This document shows, in pieces, positions 13,191 to 24,983 of a stretch of DNA of 64,000 nucleotides. The DNA lies in contig NC_061511.1 in NCBI RefSeq assembly GCF_022539505.1, forward strand, positions 29,522,620 to 29,586,619, written 5' to 3'. A program made the translations under genes and the position numbers. The notes under the pieces are model-generated. The model was not told the origin of the DNA. It saw nothing but the letters and a program-made list of their open reading frames with translations, and did not search any database. Within the stretch, counting starts at the first letter, position 1. Each line of letters opens with the position of its first letter. The stretch comes from Lolium rigidum. Its lineage: Eukaryota > Streptophyta > Magnoliopsida > Poales > Poaceae.

Positions 13191-15031
13191 CAAATATTAG
13201 TAATCAAGATACCAACTTTTATATACTATTTGTGAAACTGAATCACACGATGTTGAGAACATTACCAAGGTAATATATTCAAATAGGATCATAATTTTTT
13301 GATCTAACCAACAAAAGGCATAAAGTTTAATATCATCTGAAAATGTATTTGGTTATCAAAAGGAAGATAAACCTTCTCAAGATACTTGTTTGCAAGTTCC
13401 ATGAGTTTATTAATGCTAAGATTCAGGGAAACATTGTTGGGAGAGCAGACCGATCAATATAACACTACTTGTACATGAGATGACATAGCAAAGGACAAAT
13501 AGTAAAACAGGTGCCCTATTGCCATTTACAAACCAAATTGTATTTAATACTTTCAGGGAGATAAATTGGCATTGCATACACTATCATAGACCTTTCGGAT
13601 GAAAATGGAAGAATAGTATGGGATATACGACACTTGGACAAAATAAATTGAAAACGGAAGAATAGTATGGGATATATGTTATTGGCTAGACCAAGCACTC
13701 CTCTTAGGATTGACTGGTCTTTTGGGTGCTGTAGACTAGAAGATTCAACTTTTTCCTTTCCCTTCCGCTCGTGAACTAAGGAACTTTATTATTATAAACA
13801 TGAAAAGAATGCAGATAGTTATGGAAGAAAGTACATGTTAGTGGCAACAAGTATCCAACATTAATTTGCTGGCTTGCCACTTTATACCCGTCTAAACTAC
13901 TCGTGGTTGTCAGCTCACAACACCATGCTAGCTAGCTGGTCATCACAAGTCACAAAGAAAAAGTCAACGCTGCACTTGCCTACCTATGAAACTTTAGTAC
14001 TATTCAGAAATTCCAACTAACGTTTCTTGCATAGATCATTTAACACTTTGCAAAATATGCAATGCAGCCGGTCTATGCAGTACTTCTAGCATTCAGAAAT
14101 TTCAGAAATTAAAGCTTGCAAATTGTAATCAACATCAGAGAAAAAGAGCACACATGTTAGCTATGTACTGTCCAACCAATCCAAACCAATTCACGCACTA
14201 AATCTGCAACAAACGAAATGTCTCACCGGAATCTGATCCAATCGGTGCAAGAAACACAAGATCCTATTTTTTACATCAGGGGAGAGTACTGGTTCAGCAA
14301 GGAAAAGTAACACTAGTCTACCGCAGTGAAGGATGCCCACCGGAAACAAGAACCTGAAGGAGGCGACCCCGAGCTGCACGTGGCGAAGAAGACGGTACTA
14401 CGCACGACTAGAACGTGCCGCGGATCCAGAGTAGCTATGTGCATAAATATAAAATATGGCTGAATCTCCAGTAAAGCTACGTGCAAGTGTGCAACAGATA
14501 TACTAATATGTTAATATCATATATGGGAGTTGTGTGTTCCTTGACTGAACATGTATCAGTCAGTACAGGTGAGAACATCAAATATAACAAAGAAAGAAAA
14601 GAATGACTTGTGGCATATGTAAGCATCTAGTTATTCTTTAAGAATAATTACTACTATATTGAACATCCATCACTCAATACGGGAAGCTTATAGCTGACAA
14701 ACTAGAGAAACACTAGTTCATTACAGGAAGCTTTGAAAGTTTCTTTAGCTAGGCTAATAGTGCAACTTAGTTTTTCTTCCATCCTTTTATTTTCAGAGAA
14801 ACTCACGAATTAAGTAGAATGTAAAACGGAATTTTCCAATTGAAACCCATTAAAACCATGTCAACCAAGACATGTATATGATCTAGACTACTAGGAGTCG
14901 CATCCTATTTGTATACTTGCTGCATGGAAATATCTAAATCGAGTCCACAACATGGACTAAGACAGCCCCCAAAACTAGCAAACCTACTGGTACAAGGCAT
15001 GAACTGCAGTCGATCTACATGCATGGTCCAC
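13191..15031. other. mostly non-coding stretch within the minus-strand gene region
   Basis: AT-rich. One possible small minus-strand exon ends at a donor near 13373 (CTTGAGAAG|GTTTATC) and reads SLNLSINKLMELANKYLEK, a coiled-coil-like peptide. Nothing else is supported. Confidence 0.3.
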
Positions 15032-15137
15032 CTTTCTGGTTTGGAGTTAAATGTAGCACTTGCATAGAAGGCCTCTACAGATGGATCAGATGTGTCGCTG
15101 CCATTTTGCTTCTCTGTCCCAACCAGTTCAGTAAGAT
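15032..15137 (-). CDS. internal exon of an unrecognised minus-strand gene
   Basis: The exon is bounded on the minus strand by an acceptor (ATCCAAG|ATCTTA) and a donor (CAGAAAG|GTGGAC). It is 106 nt and open in one frame for LTELVGTEKQNGSDTSDPSV followed by EAFYASATFNSKPE. Its start phase matches the end phase of the upstream exon at 15206-15393 across a short 68-bp intron, which is the main reason to believe both. Family not recognised. Confidence 0.5.
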
Positions 15138-15205
15138 CTTGGATTACAGTATTACACTGTTTGTGATTTGTACAATTCCTTTTTCGAACAAGCTAGTACA
15201 GATAC

Positions 15206-15393
15206 CTGAAATTGATGCAAGTATGAGGACTACAATAGCAGCAATCACATATTCAGAAGAGAAATCAAGAGTCTCGAGTTTTACTTGTTCAATATATGAA
15301 GGACAAATAGAGTGGACAGATTCCCTGCTTCCCTTGGCCATCTGTTGAGCAGTATTTGCAGTTCTCAAGGCCCTCTTTAAACAAAGGAGCACC
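15206..15393 (-). CDS. internal exon of an unrecognised minus-strand gene
   Basis: The exon is bounded by an acceptor (TTGTTGCAG|GGTGC) and a donor (ATTTCAG|GTATCT). It is 188 nt, and the phase-compatible frame reads NTAQQMAKGSRESVHSICPS, then VKLETLDFSSEYVIAAIVVL and a hydrophobic LILASIS. The hydrophobic run could be a membrane helix or a buried repeat helix. A candidate first exon upstream ends at a donor at 15612, but its phase does not fit this frame, so either that exon or its boundary is wrong. Confidence 0.45.
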
Positions 15394-15611
15394 CTGCAAC
15401 AAAATTTTGGTCAGGCCAAAATGAGAAGTCCTGCATACTCTAGATATAATTTAACAGCATGCCCGAAGTTACTAGCCAAACACGAACAAGATTTGAACTT
15501 GCCTAATTAAACGAAATTCACGATTACTCTTGACATAGAGAGAGCACACCAAAGACTGGGAGAAAAATTGGACCATCTTGGCGTGGTGGTGGTGGTGAGC
15601 AGGTGACCTAC

Positions 15612-15771
15612 CTTCTGGCCGGGCTGGCCCGACGACCTCCTCGTCGAGCTCATCTTGCGCGTCGCCAACCAGAGGCCGGCGAGCAGCTGCGCCAGTGAGC
15701 GGCGTTGCAGGGGTTGCCACTAAAGAGCGGCGGAATCCAGAGGAGCAGCCTCCAGTCGGAGAAGAGCTCAC
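15612..15771 (-). CDS. candidate first exon and GC-rich leader
   Basis: On the minus strand a GC-rich stretch ends at a good donor (GCCAGAAG|GTAGGT at 15612/15611). Two starts are possible: ATG at 15653 (MSSTRRSSGQPGQK, ending in phase 0) or ATG at 15771 in another frame (MSSSPTGGCSS...). Neither gives the phase needed by the next exon. The GC-rich zone extends to about 15960, consistent with a grass promoter and first exon. Confidence 0.35.
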
Positions 15772-17001
15772 GGTTGCAGGATCCAGGGGACATGCCGCCG
15801 GTCAGAGAAGAGCACCATCGTGGCGGCAGGAGTCAGAGGCGGCGCCGACTTGCCGGAACTCTACCCATGGGCTAGGGTTTGTGGTTAATCGCCAGGTATA
15901 TCGTCTTCGGTTGAGATCCGCAGGAGGCTTTGGGGTTCGTTCGTCTACCACGCCGTGATTAACGAGGCGTCTTCCATCCACGTAATTAAAGAGGCCCAGG
16001 GATCGACTCAGTCGCTGCTGGTAATTAAGAGCGCGATTCGTTCGGTTCAATCGAGTCTCTTCCAGCAGGGCAATTGGATTATTGTAATCGTGAAATTTAC
16101 GCTGGCAATCAACCTTCCTTTGAATATTTGATTAGCTTCCAAATCCAAAATAATATCGATGAATTTTTTGCTTTGCTCCTGCGTAATTTTAGCTGCCATG
16201 ACAAATGACCTGTATTAGTTGGATATGGCACGTACTAGACATATGTGCACATGTACGTGCCTAGTACATACTCCGTAACTAGTACTGTTCTTATATAGCT
16301 GCGCCCTCATTCCATAGGTTCGATCGCCATAGCCCGACATGCCAAGCGGCATGCACATAGACGACAAGGACCACGAAGTAGCTAGGTCACCTAGTCGGGC
16401 GCAGGAAAAATCACCGAGAGTTAATTTCCTAGGAATATCGAGGCTGAGAGCATCGGGCACCCGAGAGCATCCCCACTCGGGGACCCTAAAGGGCACTTAT
16501 AGCCGTAGGTGGGTATCGGCGTTAAAAATCGCGCCCAGCCCTTACCCCTTCCCCACCACTTTAGTTTTAGCGCGGGCGTGATCCAACTAGTTATCTGGCC
16601 TTCCCAGACCGAACCCAACAAACGGGGAAGCTAACGGGGTGCCGGCGTGAATCGTTGAGAAGGCATGGGAAACGGTTGCTCGTCTTGGACCCGCGTCGTC
16701 AGTGTCCTCGCACCGGTCGTCTTCCTCATCGACTTCCGCGCTACGTCAAAGCCTACTCGCCTTTAATGTCCGCGGCCGCAACATCGATGCGTCCCGTCGA
16801 TGGGGCACGCGTCGGTATTAATGGACGCCAACGCCCCCTCTCGGCGCTTTAAAAGCCGCTCTCACGCCACTCCGTCCGTCTCACACCATCCCATCTTCCT
16901 CGCCTCCCCTCTCGCCGCAGATCGATCACCAGCTACTCCCCAACTAAACTCAGTGACATGGAGCGCTCCCCCGGTGATACTCCCCAACTAAACTCAGTGA
17001 C
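15772..17001. other. putative promoter zone, then non-coding DNA
   Basis: 15772-15960 is GC-rich leader or promoter of the minus-strand gene. 15960-16430 shows nothing clear. From about 16430 the sequence becomes GC-rich (GAGAGCATCCCCACTCGGGG) and resembles the non-coding 5' part of the transposon-type ORF that follows. I found no inverted termini to close an element. Confidence 0.3.
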
Positions 17002-17022
17002 ATGGAGCGCTCCCCCGGTGAT
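16935..17022 (+). repeat. perfect 44-bp tandem duplication spanning a start codon
   Basis: Positions 16935-16978 and 16979-17022 are identical. Each unit contains an ATG opening MERSPGD. Only the second ATG (17002) leads into the frame that looks like protein downstream. Confidence 0.95.
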
Positions 17023-17433
17023 GACGCCGCTACCAACGGCTTCGGCCGGCGGTGGCTTCTCGTCGAGGAGGCGTGCGTCCTGTGGAGCGCAGGCTAATCC
17101 GTCCCGCCGGACATGCAGTGTCCGTCGGGTTGGGTGCTCAGCGCGGGCGGGCTACCGGTCCCGCCGGTGCCAGTGGGGGCGGTACGCGCATGTGCCATCC
17201 ATGAGCACTTGTATTCGTTGACGCTGAAGGAGCGGAACGATCCCCACTGGGACCCCAACAACGACCACGTCTGGACGGTCTTCTTCCGGCAACAGCGCGA
17301 GGACCGCATCGCCACCTATGATGGTGACGACGCCCTGCCAGAGAACACCAATTCCGAGGGGCGGAAGCGGTGGTGGAGCGCCCCCGGGAGGACCCTCACA
17401 CCGTCGTGCGCCTTAATCTATTTACGTACTTGA
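17002..17433 (+). pseudogene. transposon-associated ORF of unknown function, one in-frame stop
   Basis: From the second ATG the frame reads MERSPGDDAATNGFGRRWLL, then a TAA at 17095-17097, then resumes with PSGWVLSAGGLPVPPVPVGA, NDPHWDPNNDHVWTVFFRQQ and RKRWWSAPGRTL before a stop at 17431. From memory, related Trp-rich ORFs (GGxPxPP ... DPxWxPxN ... WWxxPGRTL) are repeated in Triticeae DNA, usually near DNA-transposon remnants. The single stop and lack of introns suggest a decayed copy. The biochemical role is unknown. Confidence 0.5.
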
Positions 17434-17619
17434 GACTCCCTGTGATTTCCTCTCCTTGAGTGATTTCGGGAAATAGTGCTTTGCCGAAATATGCAAGCTA
17501 GGTTTATGCCAAAGTAAATTCAAGTGTCGGCCTTCTAGGCGAGGGGTTAGCTCCGGTCGCTAACATTCGTCCTTGATTTTCCCGGTTTCATGTTTTTTTT
17601 ACGAAACACATTACAACCA
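17434..17619. other. short non-coding spacer
   Basis: No gene or repeat is recognised between the broken ORF and the SINE. Confidence 0.4.
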
Positions 17620-17886
17620 CAGCCGCTAAAAAAATAAGTACATGCACTCGCCCCTATGAACGCGCACGTACCCAATCGTGATGAGCATCTCCGAGAGACT
17701 GTGTTCGAAAACTGATCTGACTGGTCTTAAGACTGACGAAGTCACCACATAAGCCTCTCTGTCGACGGAAACATCGCCTTCCACCGAAGAATATCCCGCC
17801 TTTATGAGGCACCAAAGTGTCATACCTATAGTTTGAAATCTTGTGGGCTGGGAGTGTCACTGCTCTCCTAACCATCCAACCACAAC
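17620..17886 (-). mobile_element. Au-type SINE, diverged
   Basis: On the minus strand the sequence starts TTGTGGTTGGATGGTTAGGA, close to the head of the Au SINE of Triticeae with an A-box-like GGATGGTTAG. A degenerate B-box region follows (GATTTCAAACTATAGG). The body contains CGTCGAC, GTGACTTCGT and CAGTCTCTCGGAGATGCTCA, followed by CATAGGGGCGAGTGCATG near the tail. The match is from memory of the family. Divergence is high and I could not define target duplications. Confidence 0.6.
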
Positions 17887-18167
17887 AAACAAAAAAACAA
17901 CACAAGGTGACAAAGATTCTCCTAAATGCCAAACCTTGTGTTGGCTTTTTTTTTGGTCTAATGTGCATCTTATTGTATAAATACCTATGTCATAAGATTG
18001 TCCTACTTGTAAGTAGAAATAGAAAGAAACTAGTCCTTGCTAGCATCACATTACAACAGATGCAAAATCTTGATGGAGATCCAACATGTAATATGTACGT
18101 AATGGAATCGAGACAAAAAGAAATCTTATCTTTAGGACCTACGCCGCCGAGCATGTCATGTGATTAG

Positions 18168-19767
18168 TGATGGCGTGTATTTCACACGTTCGTTGGGCAA
18201 CCCCAAGAGGAAGGTATGATGAGCACAGCAGCAAGTTTTCCCTCAGAAAGAAACCAAGGTTTATCGAACCAGGAGGAGCCAAGAAGCACGTTGAAGGTTG
18301 ATGGCGGCGGGATGTAGTGCGGCGCAACACCGAGATTCCGGCGCCAACGTGGAACCCGCACAACACAACCAAACTACTTTGCCCCAACGAAACAGTGAGG
18401 TTGTCAATCTCACCGGCTTGCTGTAACAAAGGATTAACCGTATTGTGTGGAAGATGATTGTTTGCAGAGAAAACAGGTAGAAACAAGTATTGCAGTAGAT
18501 TGTATTTCAAGTAAAGAGAATTGGACCGGGGTCCACAGTTCACTAGAGGTGTCTCTCCCATAAGACGAACAACATGTTGGGTGAACAAATTACAGTTGGG
18601 CAATTGACAAATAAAGAGAGCATGACCATGCACATACATATCATGATGAGTATAGTGAGATTTAATTGGGCATTACGACAAAGTACATAGACCGCCATCC
18701 AACGGCATCTATGCCTAAAAAGTCCACCTTCAGGTTATCATCCGAACCCCCTCCAGTATTAAGTTGCAAAGCAACAGACAATTGCATTAAGTATGGTGCG
18801 TAATGTAATCAACAACTACATCCTTAGACATAGCATCAATGTTTTATCCCTAGTGGCAACAAGCACAACACAACCTTAGAACTTTCGTCACATCGTCCCG
18901 TGTGTCAATGCAGGCATGAACCCACTATCGAGCATAAGTACTCCCTCTTGGAGTTAAAAGCATCTACTTGGCCAGAGCATCTACTAATAACGGAGAGCAT
19001 GCAAGATCATAAACAACACATAAGCATAACTTTGATAATCAACATAACAAGTATTCTCTATTCATCGGATCCCAACAAACGCAACATATAGAATTACGGA
19101 TAGATGATCTTGATCATGATAGGCAGCTCACAAGATCCGACAATGATAGCACAATGGGGAGAAGACAACCATCTAGCTACTGCTATGGACCCATAGTCCA
19201 GGGGTAGACTACTCACTCATCACTCCGGAGGCGACCATGGCGGTGTAGAGTCCTCCGGGAGATGATTCCCCTCTCCGGCAGGGTGCCGGAGGCGATCTCC
19301 GGGATCCCCCGAGATGGGATCGGCGGCGACGGCGTCTCGGTAATGTTTTCCGTATCGTGGCTCTCGGCATCGGGGGTTTCGTCACGGAGGCTATTTGTAG
19401 GCGGAAGGGCAAGTCAAGAGGCGGCACGGGGGCCCACACCACAGGCCGGCGCGGCCAAGGGGGGGCCGCGCCGCCCTAGGGTTTGGCCACCCCGTGGCCC
19501 CTCTTCGTCTCTCCTTCGGACTTCCGGAAGCTTCGTGAGAAAATAGGCCTCCGGGCTTTTATTTCGTCCAATTCCGAGAATATTTCTTTACTAGGATTTC
19601 TGAAACCAAAAACAGCAGAAAACAACGAATCGGCACTTCGGCATCTTGTTAATAGGTTAGTTCCGGAAAATGCACGAATATGATATAAAGTGTGCATAAA
19701 ACATGTAGATAACATCAATAATGTGGCATGGAACACAAGAAATTATCGATACGTTGGAGACGTATCA
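18168..19767 (-). repeat. 3' LTR of the 6.7 kb element
   Basis: 1,600 bp, ending CA in element orientation at 18168. In element orientation it starts TGATACGTCTCCAACG. Confidence 0.95.
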
Positions 19768-22370
19768 GCATCCCCAAGCTTAGTTTCGCTCGTCCCGAGC
19801 GAGGTAAAACGATAACAAAGATAATTTACGGAGTGACATGCCATCATAAACTTGATCATACTATTTGTAAAGCATATGTAGAGAATGCAGCGATCAAAAC
19901 AATGTGTATGACATGAGTAAACAAGTGAATCATAAAGCAAAGACTTTTCATGAATAGTACTTCAAGACAAGCATCAATAAGTCTTGCATAAGAGTTAACT
20001 CATAAAGCAATAATTCAAAGTAAAGGTATTGAAGCAACACAAAAGAAGATTAAGTTTCAGCAGTTGCTTTCAACTTGTAACATGTATATCTCATGGATAT
20101 TGTCAACATAGAGTAATATAATAAGTGCAATAAGCAAGTATGTAGGAATCAATGCACAGTTCACACAAGTGTTTGCTTCTTGAGGTGGAGAGAAATAGGT
20201 GAACTGACTCAACATAAAAAGTAAAAGAATGGTCCTCATAGAGGAAAAGCATCGATTGCTATATTTGTGCTAGAGCTTTGATTTTGAAAACATGAAACAA
20301 TTTTGTCAACGGTAGTAATAAAGCATATGCATCATGTAAATTATATCTTATAAGTTGCAAGCCTCATGCATAGTGTACTAATAGTGCTCGCACCTTGTCC
20401 TAATTAGCTTGGACTACCTGGATTATCACCGCAATACATATGCTTTAACCAAGTATCACAAAGGGGTACCTCTATGCCGCTTGTACAAAGGTCTAAGGAG
20501 AAAGCTCGCATTTGGATTTCTCGCTTTTGATTATTCTCAACTTAGACATCCATACCGGGACAACATAGACAACAGATAATGGACTCCTCTTTTAATGCTT
20601 TAAGCATTCAACAACAATTAATTCTTTTCTCATTAGAGATTTGAGGATGTTTGTCCAAAACTGAAACTTCCACCATGGAACATGGCTTTAGTTAGCGGCC
20701 CAATGTTCTTCTCTCACAATATGCATGCTCAAACCATTCAACTCGGTGTAGATCGCCCTTACTTCGGACAAGACGAACATGCATAGCAACTCACATGAAA
20801 TTCAACAACGAGTTGATGGCGTTCCCCGATAAACATGGTTATCGCACAACAAGCAACTTAATAAGAGATAAAGTGCATAATTACATATTCAATACCACAA
20901 TAGTTTTTAAGCTATTTGTCCCATGAGCTATATATTGCAAAGGTGAATGATGGAATTTTAAAGGTAGCACTCAAGCAATTTACTTTGGAATGGCTGGAAA
21001 ATACCATGTAGTAGGTAGGTATGGTGGACACAAATGGCATAGTGGTTGGCTCAAGTATTTTGGATGCATGAGAAGTGTTCCCTCTCGATACAAGGTTTAG
21101 GCTAGCAAGGTTGTTTGAGGCAAACACAAGGATGAACTAGTACAGCAAAACTCACATAAAAGACATATTGAAAGCATTATAATACTCTATACCGTCTTCC
21201 TTGTTGTTCAAACTCAAAACTAGAAATTATCTAGACCTTAGAGAAACCAAATATGCAAACCAAATTTTAGCATGCTCTATGTATTTCTTCATTAATGGGT
21301 GCAAAGCATATGATGCAAGAGCTTAAACATGAGCACAACAATTGCCAAGTATCACATTACCCAAAACATTTATAGCAATTACTACATGTATCATTTTCCA
21401 ATTCCAACCATATAACAATTTAACGAAGGAGAAACTTCGCCATGAATACTATGAGTAGAAACCAAGGACATATTTGTCCATATGCTACAGCGGAGTGTGT
21501 ATCTCTCCCATAAAGTGAATGCTAGGATCCATTTTATTCAAACAAAACAAAAACAAAAACAAACCGACGCTCCAAGAAAAAGCACATAAGATGTGGCCGA
21601 ATAAAAATGTAGTTTCAGGGGAGGAACCCGATAATTTGTTGATGAAGAAGGGGATGCCTTGGGCATCCCCAAGCTTAGACGCTTGAGTCTTCTTGATATA
21701 TGCAGGGGTGAACCACCGGGTGCATCCCCAAGCTTAGAGCTTTCACTCTCCTTGATCATGTTGCATCATACTCCTCTCTTGATCCTTGAAAACTTCCTCC
21801 ACACCAAACTCGAAACAACTCATTAGAGGGTTAGTGCACAATATAAATTGACATATTCAGAGGTGACACAATCATTCTTAACACTTCTGGACATTGCATA
21901 ATGCTACTGGACATTAGTGGATCAAAGAAATTCATCCAACATAGCGAAAGAGGCAATGCGAAATAAAAGGCAGAATCTGTCAAAACAGAACAGTTCGTAT
22001 TGACGAATTTTAAAATGGCACCAGACTTGCTCAAATGAAAATGCTCAAATTGAATGAAAGTTGCGTACATATCTGAGGATCATGCACGTAAATTGGCATA
22101 ATTTTCTGAGCTTCCTGCAGGGCAGTGGGCTCAGATTCGTGACAGCAAAGAAATCTGGAACTGCGCAGTAATCCAAATCTAGTACTTACTTTTCTATCAA
22201 CGGCTTAACTTGGCACAACAAAACTCAAAACTAAGATAAGGAGAGGTTGCTACAGTAGTAAACAACTTCCAAGACACAAAATAAAAACAAAGTACTGTAG
22301 GTAAAAACATGGGTTGTCTCCCATAAGCGCTTTTCTTTAACGCCTTTCAGCTAGGCGCAGAAAGTGTGTA
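19768..22370. other. non-coding interior of the LTR element, with repeated polypurine motifs
   Basis: No coding sequence is seen. The 16-bp motif GCATCCCCAAGCTTAG occurs at 19768-19783 (the polypurine-tract position beside the 3' LTR) and again at 21663-21678 and 21722-21737. The rest is AT-rich. Confidence 0.7.
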
Positions 22371-23017
22371 TCAAGTATTATCGAAGGGTGGTGCATCCTC
22401 AGCGAGGTGTGGAGTTTTCTCAACTAGGCATATTATATTAGATACATAAGTTTTAGCATCTCCCTTTTCATTAGTCTTAGGTGTGCTACTCTCATCAAAC
22501 AAATTTTCAGGAACAAGCCAAGCATAATTATTTTCTAGTGCATCATTCATAGCTAGGAGCTTGCATGGTATTGGTGCTTTGATCTCCTCACCATCATCAA
22601 TATTATTAGTGTATCTTATTCTATCCATATCCATCTTTTCAAGGAGACTAGCAAAATTAGTAGGAGAACCAAGCATATTGAATTTAGCAAACACCTTTCT
22701 AGCTTCTCTTGCTAGACCACCAAATTCTCTAAGAAGGGTTTCTAAAACAAAATCTTTCTTTTCCCCTTCTTCCATATCACCAAGCGTGTGAAAAACATGT
22801 GTTGGATTATAGGATTAAGATTAACAAATTTAGTTTCCAACAAGCGAACTAAATGCGCAGCAGCAATTTCATAAGTAGGCGCAAGATCTATCAAGTGTCT
22901 ATCTTCAAAATTTTCAATGGTACTAACATGGTTGAAGAATTCTTCTATATTATTTCTTCCAACTATAGCCCCACGTCCTACCGGTATGTTCTTTGTGGTA
23001 AAATTAAAAGGAAACAT
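22371..23017 (-). pseudogene. gag-position ORF of unknown family, one frame change
   Basis: On the minus strand an ATG at 23017 opens MFPFNFTTKNIPVGRGAIVG, then NNIEEFFNHVSTIENF and YEIAAAHLVRLLETKF. Near 22790 the sense moves to a second frame: MEEGEKKDFVLETLLREFGG, VFAKFNMLGSPTNFASLLEK and PCKLLAMNDALENNYAWLVP, with a stop at 22371. Together they would make a protein of about 215 residues, charged and helical, with no CCHC knuckle or protease motif. It is the only ORF of the element. Its position after the primer site suggests a gag-like or structural role, but I see no motif that proves it. Confidence 0.6.
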
Positions 23018-23227
23018 GATGAAATAAGTAAAGTGAATGCAGGTAAACTAATTTTTTTGTGTTTTCGATATAGCAAACAAGATAGCAAATAAAGTAAAAC
23101 TAGCAACTAATTTTTTTGTATTTTGATTTAGTGCAGCAAACAAAGTAGTAAATAAAATAAAGCAAGACAAAAACAAAGTAAAGAGATTGAGAAGTGGAGA
23201 CTCCCCTTGCGAGCGTGTCTTGATCTC

Positions 23228-23246
23228 CCCGGCAACGGCGCCGGAA
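23228..23246 (-). promoter_or_regulatory. primer-binding site, tRNA-Asp type
   Basis: Plus strand CCCCGGCAACGGCGCCGGA equals the 3' end of tRNA-Asp (CCCCGGCAACGGCGCCA) except at its last bases. It lies about 8 bp inside the right LTR, so the element is transcribed on the minus strand. Confidence 0.85.
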
Positions 23247-23254
23247 AATATGCT

Positions 23255-24856
23255 TGATGGCGTGTATTTCACACGTTCGTTGGGCAACCCCAAGAGGAAG
23301 GTATGATGAGCACAGCAGCAAGTTTTCCCTCGGAAAGAAACCAAGGTTTATCGAACCAGGAGGAGCCAAGAAGCACGTTGAAGGTTGATGGCGGCGGGAT
23401 GTAGTGCGGCGCAACACCGGAGATTCCGGCGCCAACGTGGAACCTGCACAACACAACCAAACTACTTTGCCCCAACGAAACGAGTGAGGTTGTCAATCTC
23501 ACCGGCTTGCTGTAACAAAGGATTAACCGTATTGTGTGGAAGATGATTGTTTGCGAGAGAAAACAGTAGAAACAAGTATTGCGAGTAGATTGTATTTCAG
23601 TAAAGAGAATTGGACCGGGGTCCACGAGTTCACTAGAGGTGTCTCTCCCATAAGACGAACAGCATGTTGGGTGAACAAATTACGAGTTGGGCAATTGACA
23701 AATAAAGAGAGCATGACCATGCACATACATATCATGATGAGTATAGTGAGATTTAATTGGGCATTACGACAAAGTACATAGACCGCCATCCAACCGCATC
23801 TATGCCTAAAAAGTCCACCTTCGAGGTTATCATCCGAACCCCTCCGAGTATTAAGTTGCAAAGCAACGAGACAATTGCATTAAGTATGGTGCGTAATGTA
23901 ATCAACAACTACATCCTTAGACATAGCATCAATGTTTTATCCCTAGTGGCAACAGCACAACACAACCTTAGAACTTTTCGTCACTTGTCCCGGTGTCAAT
24001 GCGGCATGAACCCACTATCGAGCATAAGTACTCCCTCTTGGAGTTAAAAGCATCTACTTGGCCAGAGCATCTACTAATAACGGAGAGCATGCAAGATCAT
24101 AAACAACACATAAGCATAACTTTGATAATCAACATAACAAGTATTCTCTATTCATCGGATCCCAACAAACGCAACATATAGAATTACGGATAGATGATCT
24201 TGATCATGATAGGCAGCTCACAAGATCCGACAATGATAGCACAATGGGGAGAAGACAACCATCTAGCTACTGCTATGGACCCATAGTCCAGGGGTAGACT
24301 ACTCACTCATCACTCCGGAGGCGACCATGGCGGTGTAGAGTCCTCCGGGAGATGATTCCCCTCTCCGGCAGGGTGCCGGAGGCGATCTCCGGGATCCCCC
24401 GAGATGGGATCGGCGGCGACGGCGTCTCGGTAATGTTTTCCGTATCGTGGCTCTCGGTGCTGGGGGTTTCGTCACGGAGGCTATTTGTAGGCGGAAGGGC
24501 AAGTCAAGAGGCGGCACGGGGGCCCACACCACGGGCCGGCGCGGCCAAGGGGGGGCCGCGCCGCCCTAGGGTTTGGCCACCCTGTGGCCCCTCTTCGTCT
24601 CTCCTTCGGACTTCCGGAAGCTTCGTGAGAAAATAGGCCTCCGGGCTTTTATTTCGTCCAATTCCGAGAATATTTCTTTACTAGGATTTACGAAACCAAA
24701 AACAGCAGAAAACAAGAATCGGCACTTCGGCATCTTGTTAATAGGTTAGTTCCAGAAAATGCACGAATATGATATAAAGTGTGCATAAAACATGTAGATA
24801 ACATCAATAATGTGGCATGGAACACAAGAAATTATCGATACGTTGGAGACGTATCA
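23255..24856 (-). repeat. 5' LTR of the 6.7 kb element
   Basis: 1,602 bp, with the promoter LTR role in element orientation. It is followed on the right by the target duplicate ATTAG. Confidence 0.95.
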
Positions 24857-24983
24857 ATTAGCTAGCTAGCCTAATCATGACTCAACTATTGATGATGCAT
24901 GGTCCATATCGTCGAAGCAGCAAATATATCTTCATTTTACTTGGTCTTTTGCGTCTCTAACTATGAAAACTTTGATCTAGCTG

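Larger units (their letters stand above)
18168..24856 (-). mobile_element. complete non-autonomous LTR retrotransposon (gypsy-like), 6.7 kb
   Basis: Two near-identical ~1.6 kb direct repeats, 18168-19767 and 23255-24856, start TG and end CA. They are flanked by the 5-bp target duplication ATTAG (18163-18167 and 24857-24861). The element reads on the minus strand. Next to the right LTR is a primer site complementary to tRNA-Asp, and next to the left LTR a polypurine tract. The 3,487-bp interior has one gag-position ORF and no protease, reverse transcriptase, RNase H or integrase, so it depends on a partner for mobility. A solo LTR of the same family is at 33326-34921. Almost all LTR differences are in CAG/CTG triplets (see findings). 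Confidence 0.95.

Noticed and set aside
19209..19546. Open frames repeated in the LTRs (also at 24299-24636 and 34369-34702)
   Set aside because: They lie wholly inside the GC-rich part of the LTR, on both strands, and change length between copies. They are not genes.
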